A stretch of 14,305 nucleotides of DNA from Pseudonocardiales bacterium (GCA_030840415.1 JAVEEO010000112.1:1-14305); one strand, 5' to 3'. Shown: positions 1 to 6,804, counted from the stretch's first letter. Notes: a model not told the origin generated them from the sequence alone. Program-made: numbers and translations.

Positions 1-288
1 GACCTGGCCGACCACATGACGAACCACCCCGTCCTTGCCCGACGTGTCGGTGCCCTGCAGCACCAGCAGCACCCGCCGCTGGTCACCGCAGACGCCATTG
101 GCGTGGAGCATCTCCTGCTGGCTGGCCAGCACCGCGCCGGTCCGGATCAGATCCTTCTGGGTCTGGGACTTCGAGCCGGGAGCCAGCGGCTTGCTGGCGG
201 GGTCGTAGCCGTGCAGCGTGACCGCGCCCTCGGCAACCCGCAGTGCGGCTGCCAACGACCCGGCCTTCGAGGCCCGCTCTGACGTCAT
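1..288 (-). CDS. PPK2-family polyphosphate kinase, 5' part (cut by window edge)
   Basis: PPK2 enzymes transfer phosphate between polyphosphate and nucleotides in the cytoplasm. Only the first 96 residues are present; the reading frame runs open off the left edge. The decisive sequence is a hydrophobic strand followed by a P-loop-like block, LLVLQGTDTSGKDGVVRHV (residues 74-92), the Walker A of the PPK2 family (usual form QGMDTSGKDG). The preceding stretch KSQTQKDLIRTGAVLASQQEMLHANG is the helix that normally leads into it. I chose the ATG at 288-286 because a TAAGGT hexamer lies exactly 6 bases upstream, matching the leaderless layout seen repeatedly in this window. The PPK2 class (ADP, AMP or GDP substrate) cannot be judged without the Walker B and lid region. 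Family assignment is sure; subclass unknown. Confidence 0.9.
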   Translation of the reverse strand, partial: MTSERASKAGSLAAALRVAEGAVTLHGYDPASKPLAPGSKSQTQKDLIRTGAVLASQQEMLHANGVCGDQRRVLLVLQGTDTSGKDGVVRHVVGQV

Positions 289-294
289 TCCGCA

Positions 295-300
295 ACCTTA
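295..300 (-). promoter_or_regulatory. Candidate -10 hexamer of the PPK2 gene (leaderless start)
   Basis: TAAGGT on the minus strand fits the actinobacterial -10 pattern TANNNT. The ATG follows after exactly 6 bases, so transcription would begin at or next to the start codon. There is no clear -35 element. Prediction from pattern and spacing only. Confidence 0.45.
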
Positions 301-332
301 CGTGCGAGACATCCTCCGCCGGCCAGACAATC

Positions 333-803
333 TCAACCGGCGATCTCGACCAGCGTGACCGTCAGGCTCGTTCCGCTGGCGACCCGGTAGGTCAGCTGGT
401 CGCCGGGCCGGGAGCCGAGCAGCACCGCGCCCAGCGGGCTGGTCGGCGTGATCACCTCGACGCCGGGACCGGCCTGCTCGACCAGGCCGATCAGGAACTG
501 CTGGTCCTCCTCGTCGTCGGCGAACCGCAGGGTCACCAGGCTGCCGATCTCGGCGGCCTGGGGGGCGGCCTCGGCCGTGGCGATCGGGGCCTGCAACTGC
601 ACCTGCAACGCCGCAATCCGGGCGTCCAACTCGCCGAGCCGGATCAACGCCTCGACGTTGCCGGCGTGGTCGGCGGCGTCACCGGCGCCGCCGGGCGGAA
701 TGCTCTCGATCGCGGTCTGCACCCGCTGGGCCTGCAGGTCCTCGAGCCGGGCCACCAGCGCGGCGTGGGCTGACGGTGAGAGGGAGGGCACGATCATCGT
801 CAT
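333..803 (-). CDS. GreA/GreB-family transcription factor
   Basis: The 156-residue protein has the two-part layout of Gre factors, which enter the RNA polymerase secondary channel and stimulate cleavage of backtracked RNA. Residues 10-72 form an alpha-helical coiled-coil-like hairpin. Its turn GDAADHAGNVEA (41-52) lines up with the acidic tip of GreA (GDLSENAEY-like), with Asp42 and Asp45 in place of the usual Asp/Glu pair. Residues 86-156 form the FKBP-like C-terminal domain, with the recognisable SPLGAVLLGSRPGD block (122-135). The ATG at 803 is preceded by AAGGA 8 bases upstream; a second ATG two codons in is an alternative. The tip sequence diverges from canonical GreA, so it may be a paralogue that binds RNA polymerase with altered cleavage activity rather than the main GreA. 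Confidence 0.85.
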   Translation of the reverse strand: MTMIVPSLSPSAHAALVARLEDLQAQRVQTAIESIPPGGAGDAADHAGNVEALIRLGELDARIAALQVQLQAPIATAEAAPQAAEIGSLVTLRFADDEEDQQFLIGLVEQAGPGVEVITPTSPLGAVLLGSRPGDQLTYRVASGTSLTVTLVEIAG

Positions 804-914
804 GGAGGGGATCCTTAGGTCGTGAATGGGATGCGTCAGCCAGGGGAACTAGCCTGAACCTGTAGCAACTCCGCGGGTCGGTAAATCGTTCCGGACTGTG
901 ATGAGCAATTTCTA

Positions 915-932
915 AGGTGCGCTTGGGCACCT
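915..932 (-). terminator. Weak hairpin downstream of zapE
   Basis: Perfect 6-bp arms (AGGTGC / GCACCT) are separated by 6 bases. Read on the minus strand the hairpin lies about 105 bases after the zapE stop, beyond the tandem repeats, and is followed by TTAGAAATT rather than a U run. It could end zapE transcription before the GreA-family gene. Low confidence because the stem is short. Confidence 0.3.
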
Positions 933-951
933 CATCGGCACCTGCGCGCCG

Positions 952-1047
952 GACTGGACCGGTAGCCCACCTTGTGGCTGGACCGGTAGCTCATCTTGTG
1001 ACTGGAGCGCTGGTTCATCTTGTGACTGGAGCGCTGGTTCACCTCGT
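952..1047. repeat. Four tandem 24-bp repeats overlapping the zapE stop codon
   Basis: Four head-to-tail 24-bp units lie at 952-975, 976-999, 1000-1023 and 1024-1047. The two units nearest zapE differ at only two positions; the outer two share a second version (CGGTAGC in place of CGCTGGT). In the zapE reading direction a unit spans the last codons, the TGA stop and the bases after it (V-T-R-stop-T-S-A-P). The period is 8 codons, so in-frame TGA stops recur at 1041-1039, 1017-1015 and 993-991, and the outermost unit has TGG instead. The array looks like a local duplication anchored on the end of the gene. Confidence 0.9.
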
Positions 1048-2052
1048 GACGGCGCGGGCCAACGCGGTCAGCCTGGACAGTGCCCGGTAGTACTTCTTCC
1101 GGTAGCCGCCGGCCAGCATCTCCGGACCGAACAGCTGGTCCAGCGCGAGGCCGGAACAGGCCAGCGGCAGCTGCCGGTCGTAGAGCCGGTCGGCCAGTAC
1201 CACCAGCCGCAGCGCCACGTTCTCGTCCGGCGCGGGCCTCAGCCCGGTCAGGCACACCTGGCTGACACCCTCCAGCAGGGCTCCGTACCGCGACGGGTGC
1301 AGCCGGGCCAGGTGGTCCAGCAGCCGGTCGAACTCGTCGAGTGAGGCGCCGGGGTGCCCGGCCGCCTGAAGCACCTCGGCCTCGGACAGCGGAGCGGGCG
1401 GGACCGGCAGGCCCCGGTGCCGGTAGTCCGGGCCGTCCACCCGGACGGTGCTGAACCGGGCGGCCATCGCCTGGATCTCGCGCAGGAAGTCCTCGGCGGC
1501 GAACCGCTGCTCCCCCAGCCGGTCCGGCAGGGTGTTGGAGGTGGCGGCCAGCCGGACACCGGCGGAGTCCAGCCGGGCCAGCAGGCTGGAGATCAGCACC
1601 GTGTCGCCGGGATCGTCGAGTTCGAACTCGTCGATGGCCAGCAGGGTCATCGACGACAGCCGGGCCACCAGCTCGGCGAAGCCCAGCGCGCCGGCCAGCT
1701 GGCTGAGCTCGGAGAACGTCGCATAGGCCTTCGGCCCGGGAACCGCGTGCCACAGCGAGGCCAGCAGGTGGGTCTTGCCGACGCCGAAGCCGCCGTCGAG
1801 ATAGATGCCGGCCGGGCCGTCGGGAGCCCCGCGGGCACTGCCGCGCCGCCAGCGGGCGGTCCGGGCAGCCGGCCGCGCCACCTGGTCGGCGAATTCGGCC
1901 ACCGCCGCCCGGGCCCGGGCCTGGCTGGGCTCGGCCGGGTCCGGACGGTAGCTGTCCAGGCTCATCCCGGCGAACATCGGCGGCGGCACCAGCCCGGCGA
2001 CCAGCGCCTGGACCGGGACCTGCGGCCGGCGGTCGACGAGGTGGACGGGCAC
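1039..2052 (-). CDS. zapE: ZapE/AFG1-type AAA+ family ATPase
   Basis: This 337-residue P-loop ATPase belongs to the AFG1/ZapE family. E. coli ZapE associates with the division ring and the mitochondrial members handle membrane proteins; the actinobacterial role is less clear. Visible motifs are Walker A GGFGVGKT (residues 87-94), Walker B LLAIDEFEL (137-145, Asp141/Glu142), a sensor-1-like strand LAATSN, and the family-typical RFSTVRVDGPDYRHRG and late FGPEMLAGGYRKKYYRALSRL blocks. I start at the GTG at 2052-2050, where the protein becomes family-like; a TAGGCT hexamer lies 8 bases upstream. Extending to an ATG at 2148 would overlap ribD and add an unrelated arginine/glycine-rich tail. It is divergent from ribD, the same arrangement as Rv2670c/Rv2671 as I recall it. 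The stop codon sits in the tandem repeat array. Confidence 0.88.
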   Translation of the reverse strand: MPVHLVDRRPQVPVQALVAGLVPPPMFAGMSLDSYRPDPAEPSQARARAAVAEFADQVARPAARTARWRRGSARGAPDGPAGIYLDGGFGVGKTHLLASLWHAVPGPKAYATFSELSQLAGALGFAELVARLSSMTLLAIDEFELDDPGDTVLISSLLARLDSAGVRLAATSNTLPDRLGEQRFAAEDFLREIQAMAARFSTVRVDGPDYRHRGLPVPPAPLSEAEVLQAAGHPGASLDEFDRLLDHLARLHPSRYGALLEGVSQVCLTGLRPAPDENVALRLVVLADRLYDRQLPLACSGLALDQLFGPEMLAGGYRKKYYRALSRLTALARAVTR

Positions 2053-2060
2053 GGCTGAGC

Positions 2061-2066
2061 AGCCTA
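2061..2066 (-). promoter_or_regulatory. Candidate -10 hexamer of zapE
   Basis: TAGGCT on the minus strand fits TANNNT and lies 8 bases upstream of the GTG start, consistent with a leaderless or very short leader. It sits in the 94-bp divergent region shared with ribD. No matching -10 was found for ribD itself. Confidence 0.35.
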
Positions 2067-2146
2067 GCCATGCACATCGGTCCCGGTGGCGCGCGGAACC
2101 GGCGCCGCCCGGCGGACCGCACCCGGATTGTGTTGAGATAGCAGCC

Positions 2147-2923
2147 ATGCGCGTTCTGCTCCCCGCCGGTCAGGCTGGCGACGATCCGGTCGACCTGCAC
2201 GCCCACTACGCCGACGGGTGGCTGGCCGACGGCGGCGTCCGGGTCAACTTTGTCAGCAGCGCGGACGGCGCGGCCTCGTCGGGCGGGCTGTCCCGCGGCC
2301 TTCAGACACCCGGCGACAACGCGGTGTTCGCGGTGCTGCGCGATCTGGCCGACGTGATCCTGGTCGGTGCGGCGACCGCCGCCGCCGAGCGCTACCGCCC
2401 GGCCAATCCATCACCACGCCGGCGCGAGGCCCGGGCCCGCTACGGCCTGGCCGAGGTGCCGGCGATCGCGGTGATGTCGGCCAGCCTGCAACTGGACCTG
2501 TCGGCCGAGCTGTTCTCGGCAGCCACCCGGGCGCCGACCCTGGTGGTCACCGGCTCCGCGGCACCGATCGCGGCCCGCAACGACATCATCGACCTGGCCG
2601 GTACCGAGACCCGGCTACAGCTGGTGCAGGCCCCGTCCGGGCCGGACGGCGGGGTGGACTTCGCGGCCTCGATCGCCGCGCTGCGCGAGCTCGGCTACCG
2701 CCGGATCCTCTGCGAGGGTGGCCCCCGGCTGTTCGCGGCCGGGGTGGCCGGCGGCGCGGTGGACGAGCTGTGCCTGACCGTCTCGCCGATGCTCACCGGA
2801 CCGGACGGCCCGCGGATAGTGGCCGGCCAGCCCTGGCCGGAGGAACTGCGGCCACGGCTGCGGCTGACCGGCCTGCTCACCGAGGACAGCGCACTGTTCT
2901 GCCGCTACCTGATCCAGCGCTGA
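2147..2923 (+). CDS. RibD C-terminal-type pyrimidine reductase family protein
   Basis: The 258-residue protein consists of the RibD C-terminal (dihydrofolate-reductase-like) fold alone, without the deaminase half of bifunctional RibD. Such proteins bind NADPH; true RibD-C reduces the ribosylaminopyrimidine intermediate of riboflavin synthesis, while the M. tuberculosis homologue Rv2671 has been linked to folate-type reduction. Visible blocks are VNFVSSADGAASSGG (residues 33-47, substrate-site strand and loop), VLRDLADVILVGAATAAAERY (63-83), ALRELGYRRILCEGGPRLF (184-202, the glycine-rich cofactor loop) and SPMLTGPDGPRI near the C-terminus. The ATG at 2147 gives a family-typical N-terminus. The gene diverges from zapE and converges on ligC across a strong hairpin. 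The family is certain; whether the substrate is a flavin or a folate precursor is not decided by the sequence. Confidence 0.9.
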   Translation: MRVLLPAGQAGDDPVDLHAHYADGWLADGGVRVNFVSSADGAASSGGLSRGLQTPGDNAVFAVLRDLADVILVGAATAAAERYRPANPSPRRREARARYGLAEVPAIAVMSASLQLDLSAELFSAATRAPTLVVTGSAAPIAARNDIIDLAGTETRLQLVQAPSGPDGGVDFAASIAALRELGYRRILCEGGPRLFAAGVAGGAVDELCLTVSPMLTGPDGPRIVAGQPWPEELRPRLRLTGLLTEDSALFCRYLIQR

Positions 2924-2956
2924 CCAAGCACGACTCGGACGCGAAAGTCGAAGCTG

Positions 2957-2986
2957 GCGCTGTCGGCGCAGGACTGCCGGCAGCGC
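2957..2986. terminator. Bidirectional hairpin terminator between ribD and ligC
   Basis: An 11-bp stem (2957-2967 with 2976-2986, one G-U pair) closes an 8-base loop in the 68-bp gap between the convergent ribD and ligC genes, ending 5 bases from the ligC stop. There is no U tract, as is common in high-GC actinobacteria. Its position and stem strength favour a two-way terminator. Confidence 0.6.
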
Positions 2987-2991
2987 GCGGA

Positions 2992-4080
2992 TCAGGTGGC
3001 GGCGCCCAGTCCTGGAACGATGTCGTCGAGCTTGAACGTCAGCGGCTGTTCGAGTTGCTCGTAGGTGCAGGACTCGGGGGTGCGGTCCTCACGCCAGCGG
3101 ACGAAGTGCGCCAGGTGCCGGAAGCGGGTGCCTTCCATGTGCTCGTACTTGACCTCGAGCACCCGCTCCGGGCGCAGCGGCACGAACGAGAGGTCCTTGG
3201 TCGCGTTCCACCGGCTGACGTTGCCGGGCAACCGCTGACCCTGGTGGGCCTCGGCGCTGGCCCACTCCTGCCACGGGTGCTCGTGGTCCTCGGTCACCAG
3301 CAACGGCTCCAACTCGGCCACCAGTTCGGCACGGCGCTGGGCGGTGAACGCGCCGACCACCCCGACGTGCTGCAGCTTGTGCTCGTCGTTGTAGAGGCCG
3401 AGCAGCAATGACCCGACGAGCGGCTGCTCCTCGGTCGAGGTCTTGTGCCAACGGAATCCGGCCAGCACGCAGTCGGCGGTACGGGTGTGCTTGATCTTGA
3501 ACATGACGCGCTTATCGGGCTGGTAGCTGCCGTCGAGCGGTTTGGCGATCACGCCGTCGAGATGCGCTCCCTCCAACTCGACGAACCAGCGCTGGGCGAC
3601 CTCGATGTCTGTGGTGGTCGGGGTGAGGTGGATGGGCGGCCGGACGGCTGCCAAGGCTTGTTCGAGTGCGGCCCGGCGCTCGCCGAACGGACGCCCGGTG
3701 TAGTCCTCGTCCCCGAGGGCGAGCAGATCGAAGGCGATGAACGAGGCCGGCGTCGTCTGCGACAGCAGGGTCACCCGGGACACCGCCGGGTGGATGCGTT
3801 GCTGCAGTGCGTCGAAGTCCAGCCCCTGGTCGGTGACGATCACGATCTCACCGTCCAGGACGCACCTGTCGGGCAGGATGGCTTTGACCGCCTCGACCAG
3901 CTCCGGAAAGTAACGGGTCATCGGCTTCTCGTTGCGGCTGCCGAACTCGACCTCGTCGCCGTCACGGAAGATCAGCGATCGAAAGCCGTCCCATTTCGGC
4001 TCGTACGAGGCGCCGGGCGGGATGTTCGGGACCGACTTGGCCAGCATCGGCGCGACCGGCGGCATCACGGGCAGCTTCAT
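2992..4080 (-). CDS. ligC: ATP-dependent DNA ligase, LigC type
   Basis: The 362-residue enzyme seals nicks through a covalent lysine-AMP intermediate. Motif I is EPKWDGFR with catalytic Lys29. Motif III is FIAFDLL (114-120), motif IV DGVIAK (175-180) and motif V KIKH (195-198). Residues from about 215 form the OB-fold domain. The N-terminus PVMPPVAPMLAK is typical of LigC (Rv3731-like) rather than of the multidomain LigD. LigC enzymes act in stationary-phase excision repair and as backup for end joining, usually beside Prim-PolC; here that partner is about 7.6 kb away on the same strand. The ATG at 4080 gives the family start and matches the promoter spacing seen at Prim-PolC; the longer frame from 4218 adds unrelated residues. 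The gene ends directly at a hairpin. Confidence 0.92.
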   Translation of the reverse strand: MKLPVMPPVAPMLAKSVPNIPPGASYEPKWDGFRSLIFRDGDEVEFGSRNEKPMTRYFPELVEAVKAILPDRCVLDGEIVIVTDQGLDFDALQQRIHPAVSRVTLLSQTTPASFIAFDLLALGDEDYTGRPFGERRAALEQALAAVRPPIHLTPTTTDIEVAQRWFVELEGAHLDGVIAKPLDGSYQPDKRVMFKIKHTRTADCVLAGFRWHKTSTEEQPLVGSLLLGLYNDEHKLQHVGVVGAFTAQRRAELVAELEPLLVTEDHEHPWQEWASAEAHQGQRLPGNVSRWNATKDLSFVPLRPERVLEVKYEHMEGTRFRHLAHFVRWREDRTPESCTYEQLEQPLTFKLDDIVPGLGAAT

Positions 4081-4086
4081 CGGGCC

Positions 4087-4109
4087 AGTGTCGCACCACG
4101 GTATGACAC
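4087..4109 (-). promoter_or_regulatory. Candidate DNA-damage (PafBC-like) promoter of ligC, inside a 22-bp palindrome
   Basis: On the minus strand GTGTCATAC (4109-4101), 8 bases, GACACT (4092-4087), 6 bases, then the ligC ATG. The RecA-independent damage promoter recalled for mycobacteria is TTGTCRGTG-N8-TAGNNT. The TGTCA core and the N8 spacing agree; the rest is weak. The same bases 4088-4109 form an imperfect palindrome (GTGTC and GACAC outer arms, ACC and GGT inner arms, 8 of 11 pairs), so a different dimeric regulator is equally possible. Confidence 0.4.
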
Positions 4110-4177
4110 CGGGGGCCCGAGCGCCGAGCGGGTGGCGGCCGGTCGCTTCGGTCCGGCGAGAGACCGCTGAGCGATCA

Positions 4178-4191
4178 CGAACCTGGGTTCG
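4178..4191. promoter_or_regulatory. LexA-box-like inverted repeat between ligC and the TAP hydrolase
   Basis: CGAAC-CTGG-GTTCG is a perfect inverted repeat with the half-sites and 4-base gap of the Gram-positive SOS box. The outermost T/A of the mycobacterial form TCGAAC-N4-GTTCGA are missing. It lies 97 bases before the ligC start and 47 before the hydrolase start, so it could serve either gene or neither. Confidence 0.45.
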
Positions 4192-4226
4192 GCGGCATCG
4201 GAACCAGCCTGGCCGCACCCCTCGGA

Positions 4227-4232
4227 TAGCCT
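4227..4232 (+). promoter_or_regulatory. Candidate -10 hexamer of the TAP-like hydrolase (leaderless start)
   Basis: TAGCCT fits TANNNT and is followed after exactly 6 bases by the GTG start, predicting a leaderless transcript. The run GGGGG just before the GTG could instead act as a weak ribosome binding site. Confidence 0.45.
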
Positions 4233-4238
4233 CAGGGG

Positions 4239-5828
4239 GTGCCTGCCACTCGCCTGACCACCCGGTTGTCCGTGCTCGTCGCGGGCCTGGCGCTGCTGGC
4301 GACCGCCGCCTGCACCTCGGACAAGCGGGCCACGCCGCCGACCACCTCCCCGGCGGGCACGACGAGTTCGGCGGCCGGCTCCAGTAGTCCTTCAGGAGCC
4401 AGCCCGTCGGCCACCGAGCCCGCGGCCAGCATCGACTTCTCCGACTGCAGCCGGCAGTTCCAGGCCGCGATCAGCTCGGCCAAGGCCAAGAAGATGCAGT
4501 TCTCCTGCGGCAAGCTCGCGGTCCCGCTGGACTACGACCAGCCCGCCGGCGAGAAGGTGAACGTCTTCGTCGTCCGGGTGCGCAGCAACTCCCAGAGCCA
4601 GCGAATCGGTTCGCTGCTGGTCAACCCGGGTGGTCCGGGCGGTTCCGGGGTGAACCTGGCCGCCGGGCTGGTGGGCGCGCTCAGCGACGCGGTGCTCAAC
4701 CGGTTCGACCTGGTCGGCTTCGATCCCCGCGGGGTCGGTTTGTCCGACCCGCTGCAGTGCATCAGCGACCAGCAGAAGGACCGGCTGGCCGCCGCCAACC
4801 CGGACGTCCGGACCGCCGCCGGCCGGGCCCAGGCCCGCTCGGCCTCGGACGCGGTGGTCAAGTCCTGCGTCGCCAAGTACGGGCCGGCCCTCGGTCACTT
4901 CAACACCGAGGAGACCGCGCACGACATGGACCTGATCCGGCAGGCCGTGGGCGACGACAAGCTCAACTACCTGGGCTTCTCCTACGGCACCCGGCTCGGC
5001 GCCGCCTACGCCCACCAGTTCCCCACCCGGATCCGGACGGCGGTGCTGGACGGGGCGGTCGACCCGGTGGCCGACGAGCTGACCGTCGACGAGCGCCAGG
5101 CCAAGGCCTTCGAGGACGCCTTCGACCAGTTCGCCGCCGACTGCCGCACCCGCTCGGCCTGCGCCGCCCTGGGCGAGCCGCGCTCGGCGGTGCAGGCATT
5201 GATCGCCGCGGCCGACAAGACCCCGATCCCGGGCGCCAAGGGTCGCAAGGCCACCGGCGGGCTGGTGCTGATCGGGGTGGCCTCGGCGCTGTACGACCAG
5301 TCGCAGTGGAACGAGCTGGGGCAGGCCCTGGTGGCGGCCAAGGCCGGCAATGCCGACAAGATCCTCACGCTGGCCGACCAGTACCTGGAGCGCGACCCCG
5401 AGACGGGGCACTACTCGAACATCATGGACGCCAACCTGGCCGTCAACTGCAACGACTCGACCCTGCAGGTCACCGACCAGCTGGTGGCCACGGTGGCCCC
5501 CAAGTGGATCTCGAAGTACCCGATCTTCGGCCCGAACGCGGCCGCATCGCTCTACACCTGCCACTCCTGGCCGCGCTCGGAGCACCCGCTGCCGCCGGCC
5601 TCGGCACCCGGGGCGCCGCCGATCCTGGTGGTCGGCACCGTGCACGATCCGGCGACCCCGTTCGCCGCCACCGGGGTGCTGGCCAAGGCGCTCGGCTCCG
5701 GAGTGGTGCTGCGCTGGGACGGCGAGGGCCACACCGCCTATCCCAAGACCGCGTGCATCACCGCCAAGGTCGACAGCTACCTGGTCACCGCCACGCCGCC
5801 GGCTGCTGCCAGCTGCCCGCGCGGCTGA
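4239..5828 (+). CDS. Secreted lipoprotein alpha/beta hydrolase, tripeptidyl aminopeptidase-like (TAP/SlpD family)
   Basis: The 529-residue serine hydrolase probably releases short peptides from protein N-termini outside the cell. Residues 1-24 are a signal peptide ending in the lipobox LLATAAC, so Cys25 is the expected lipidation site, followed by a Ser/Thr/Pro/Ala-rich tether to about residue 63. The fold shows the oxyanion region LLVNPGGPGGSG (126-137), FDPRGVGLSDP (161-171), nucleophile elbow GFSYGT with Ser248, catalytic Asp470 in VGTVHDPATP and His498 in GEGHTAYP. The C-terminal TAP-like domain holds the last two residues and several cysteines. The GTG start gives a proper signal peptide. 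It is probably the first gene of an operon with the EamA transporter 22 bases downstream. The M. tuberculosis counterpart by position would be Rv2672. Confidence 0.93.
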   Translation: MPATRLTTRLSVLVAGLALLATAACTSDKRATPPTTSPAGTTSSAAGSSSPSGASPSATEPAASIDFSDCSRQFQAAISSAKAKKMQFSCGKLAVPLDYDQPAGEKVNVFVVRVRSNSQSQRIGSLLVNPGGPGGSGVNLAAGLVGALSDAVLNRFDLVGFDPRGVGLSDPLQCISDQQKDRLAAANPDVRTAAGRAQARSASDAVVKSCVAKYGPALGHFNTEETAHDMDLIRQAVGDDKLNYLGFSYGTRLGAAYAHQFPTRIRTAVLDGAVDPVADELTVDERQAKAFEDAFDQFAADCRTRSACAALGEPRSAVQALIAAADKTPIPGAKGRKATGGLVLIGVASALYDQSQWNELGQALVAAKAGNADKILTLADQYLERDPETGHYSNIMDANLAVNCNDSTLQVTDQLVATVAPKWISKYPIFGPNAAASLYTCHSWPRSEHPLPPASAPGAPPILVVGTVHDPATPFAATGVLAKALGSGVVLRWDGEGHTAYPKTACITAKVDSYLVTATPPAAASCPRG

Positions 5829-5850
5829 TCCGGTCAGCTCGGTTCGACCG

Positions 5851-6684
5851 ATGGCCGTGCTGTTCGCGCTGCTCGCTGCCGCCGCGTACGGGGTGAGCGA
5901 CTTCATGGGCGGACTGGCGTCCCGACGGGTCCCGGCGATCACCGTGGTGCTGATCAGCTACCCGGTCGGCGCGGTGCTGATGGCCGCGCTGCTGCCTGTG
6001 TACGGCGGCCCGGTCTCGGCGGCCACGCTGGGCTGGAGCGTGGCCGGCGGCGGGGCCGGGCTGCTGGGGATAGCGCTGCTCTACACCACCCTCGGCCAGG
6101 CCCCGATGAACGTGATCTCGCCGATCACCGCGGTGATGTCGGCGGTGGTGCCGATCTTCGGCGGGGTGCTGCAGGGCGAGCGGCCGCACCTGCCGGCCTG
6201 GCTGGGCATCGCGCTCGGGCTGGTGGCGGTGACGCTCATCTCCCGACAGCCCGAGGACCACCCGCACGGCCCGATCGGCTGGCGGCCGCTGGCCATGGCT
6301 GTGCTGGCCGGCGTCGGCTTCGGCCTCTACTTCCTCTGCCTGGCCCGCACCGACGACGACTCCGGGATCTGGCCGGTGGTGCTGTCCCGACTGGTCGCGG
6401 GCCTGCTGGCGCTGCCGCTGGCGGTGGCCGCCGCCGGCTTCGTCCGGATGCCGCGGCCGGTGCTGGCACTGGCAATCGCCACCGGCATCCTGGACGCCGG
6501 AGCCAACCTGGGGTTCCTGCTGGCCAGCCGGCACGGCCTGCTGTCGCTGTCGGGCGTCATCACCGCGCTCTACCCGGCCGGCACGGTGCTGCTGGCGGTC
6601 CTGCTGCTCAAGGAGCACACCGGTGCGGTGCAGCGGGTCGGGCTCGGCGTCGCGGTCGCGGCGGTCGTGCTGCTGACCCGCTGA
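5851..6684 (+). CDS. EamA/DMT-family membrane transporter
   Basis: The 277-residue protein is almost wholly hydrophobic, with about ten predicted membrane segments in two similar halves separated near residue 133 by the polar loop SRQPEDHPHGPIGWRP. It begins LFALLAAAAYGVSDFMGG and ends each half with a helix preceded by a glutamate turn (GVLQGERPHLPAWLGIALG and LLLKEHTGAVQRVGLG), the hallmark of EamA domains. Such carriers export metabolites or amino acids; the substrate cannot be deduced. The ATG lies 22 bases after the hydrolase stop with no separate promoter visible, so the two are likely co-transcribed. A peptide hydrolase followed by an exporter could be linked, but that is speculation. 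Confidence 0.9.
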   Translation: MAVLFALLAAAAYGVSDFMGGLASRRVPAITVVLISYPVGAVLMAALLPVYGGPVSAATLGWSVAGGGAGLLGIALLYTTLGQAPMNVISPITAVMSAVVPIFGGVLQGERPHLPAWLGIALGLVAVTLISRQPEDHPHGPIGWRPLAMAVLAGVGFGLYFLCLARTDDDSGIWPVVLSRLVAGLLALPLAVAAAGFVRMPRPVLALAIATGILDAGANLGFLLASRHGLLSLSGVITALYPAGTVLLAVLLLKEHTGAVQRVGLGVAVAAVVLLTR

Positions 6685-6722
6685 GCCGAGCCGTCGACGA
6701 CAGGTCCCTCGCCCGCTTGCGC

Positions 6723-6750
6723 CGGGCCGGCAAAAGCGGCAGCAGGCCCG
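6723..6750 (+). terminator. Possible weak hairpin after the EamA gene
   Basis: Arms CGGGCC (6723-6728) and GGCCCG (6745-6750) can pair around a 16-base loop, 39 bases after the transporter stop and just before the toxin promoter. The long loop and lack of a U run make this tentative. Confidence 0.25.
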
Positions 6751-6760
6751 CGGGTCCCCC

Positions 6761-6766
6761 TATACT
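6761..6766 (+). promoter_or_regulatory. -10 element of the toxin gene promoter
   Basis: TATACT is the best -10 match in the window. A start site near 6773 would give a leader of about 40 bases that contains the LexA-like box and a ribosome binding site. No good -35 lies 16-18 bases upstream. The TTGACA at 6766-6771 has no -10 partner downstream. Confidence 0.5.
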
Positions 6767-6781
6767 TGACACGGAATTGAC

Positions 6782-6797
6782 GCGAACGGGGGTTCGA
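6782..6797 (+). promoter_or_regulatory. LexA (SOS) box upstream of the toxin gene
   Basis: The 16-mer gCGAACggggGTTCGA matches the mycobacterial SOS consensus TCGAAC-N4-GTTCGA at 11 of 12 defined positions; only the first base differs. It lies just downstream of the predicted -10 and 16 bases before the ATG, where bound LexA would block transcription. This predicts that the toxin is made after DNA damage, as for many phage-derived and colicin-like systems. Confidence 0.65.
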
Positions 6798-6804
6798 CAC
6801 CGCA

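Noticed and set aside
298..312. Mini reading frame (ATG TCT CGC ACG TAA) behind a GGAGG on the minus strand before PPK2
   Set aside because: The GGAGG touches the ATG with no spacing, so it could not work as a ribosome binding site, and the predicted transcript starts downstream of it.
952..1047. The 24-bp array as a CRISPR
   Set aside because: Units are directly adjacent with no spacers, number only four, and no cas gene is present.
2053..2148. Longer zapE start at the ATG at 2148
   Set aside because: It would overlap the ribD start by two bases and add a low-complexity tail before the family-like N-terminus.
932..2206. A 424-residue minus-strand frame across zapE ending in HKMNQRSS-type repeats
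   Set aside because: It is out of frame with the clear ATPase motifs, is Arg/Pro/Gly-rich like all high-GC shadow frames, and its repeats are only the 24-bp DNA array read in another frame.
4081..4218. N-terminal extension of LigC
   Set aside because: The added residues are Arg-rich and unlike LigC, and they would run through the predicted promoter and palindrome.
4392..5942. A 516-residue minus-strand frame opposite the TAP hydrolase
   Set aside because: Composition is typical of an antisense shadow (His/Gly/Arg/Val/Asp-rich), and the plus-strand hydrolase has a full catalytic triad.
6766..6771. TTGACA as a -35 for the toxin gene
   Set aside because: There is no -10-like hexamer 16-19 bases downstream; that stretch is the LexA-like box.
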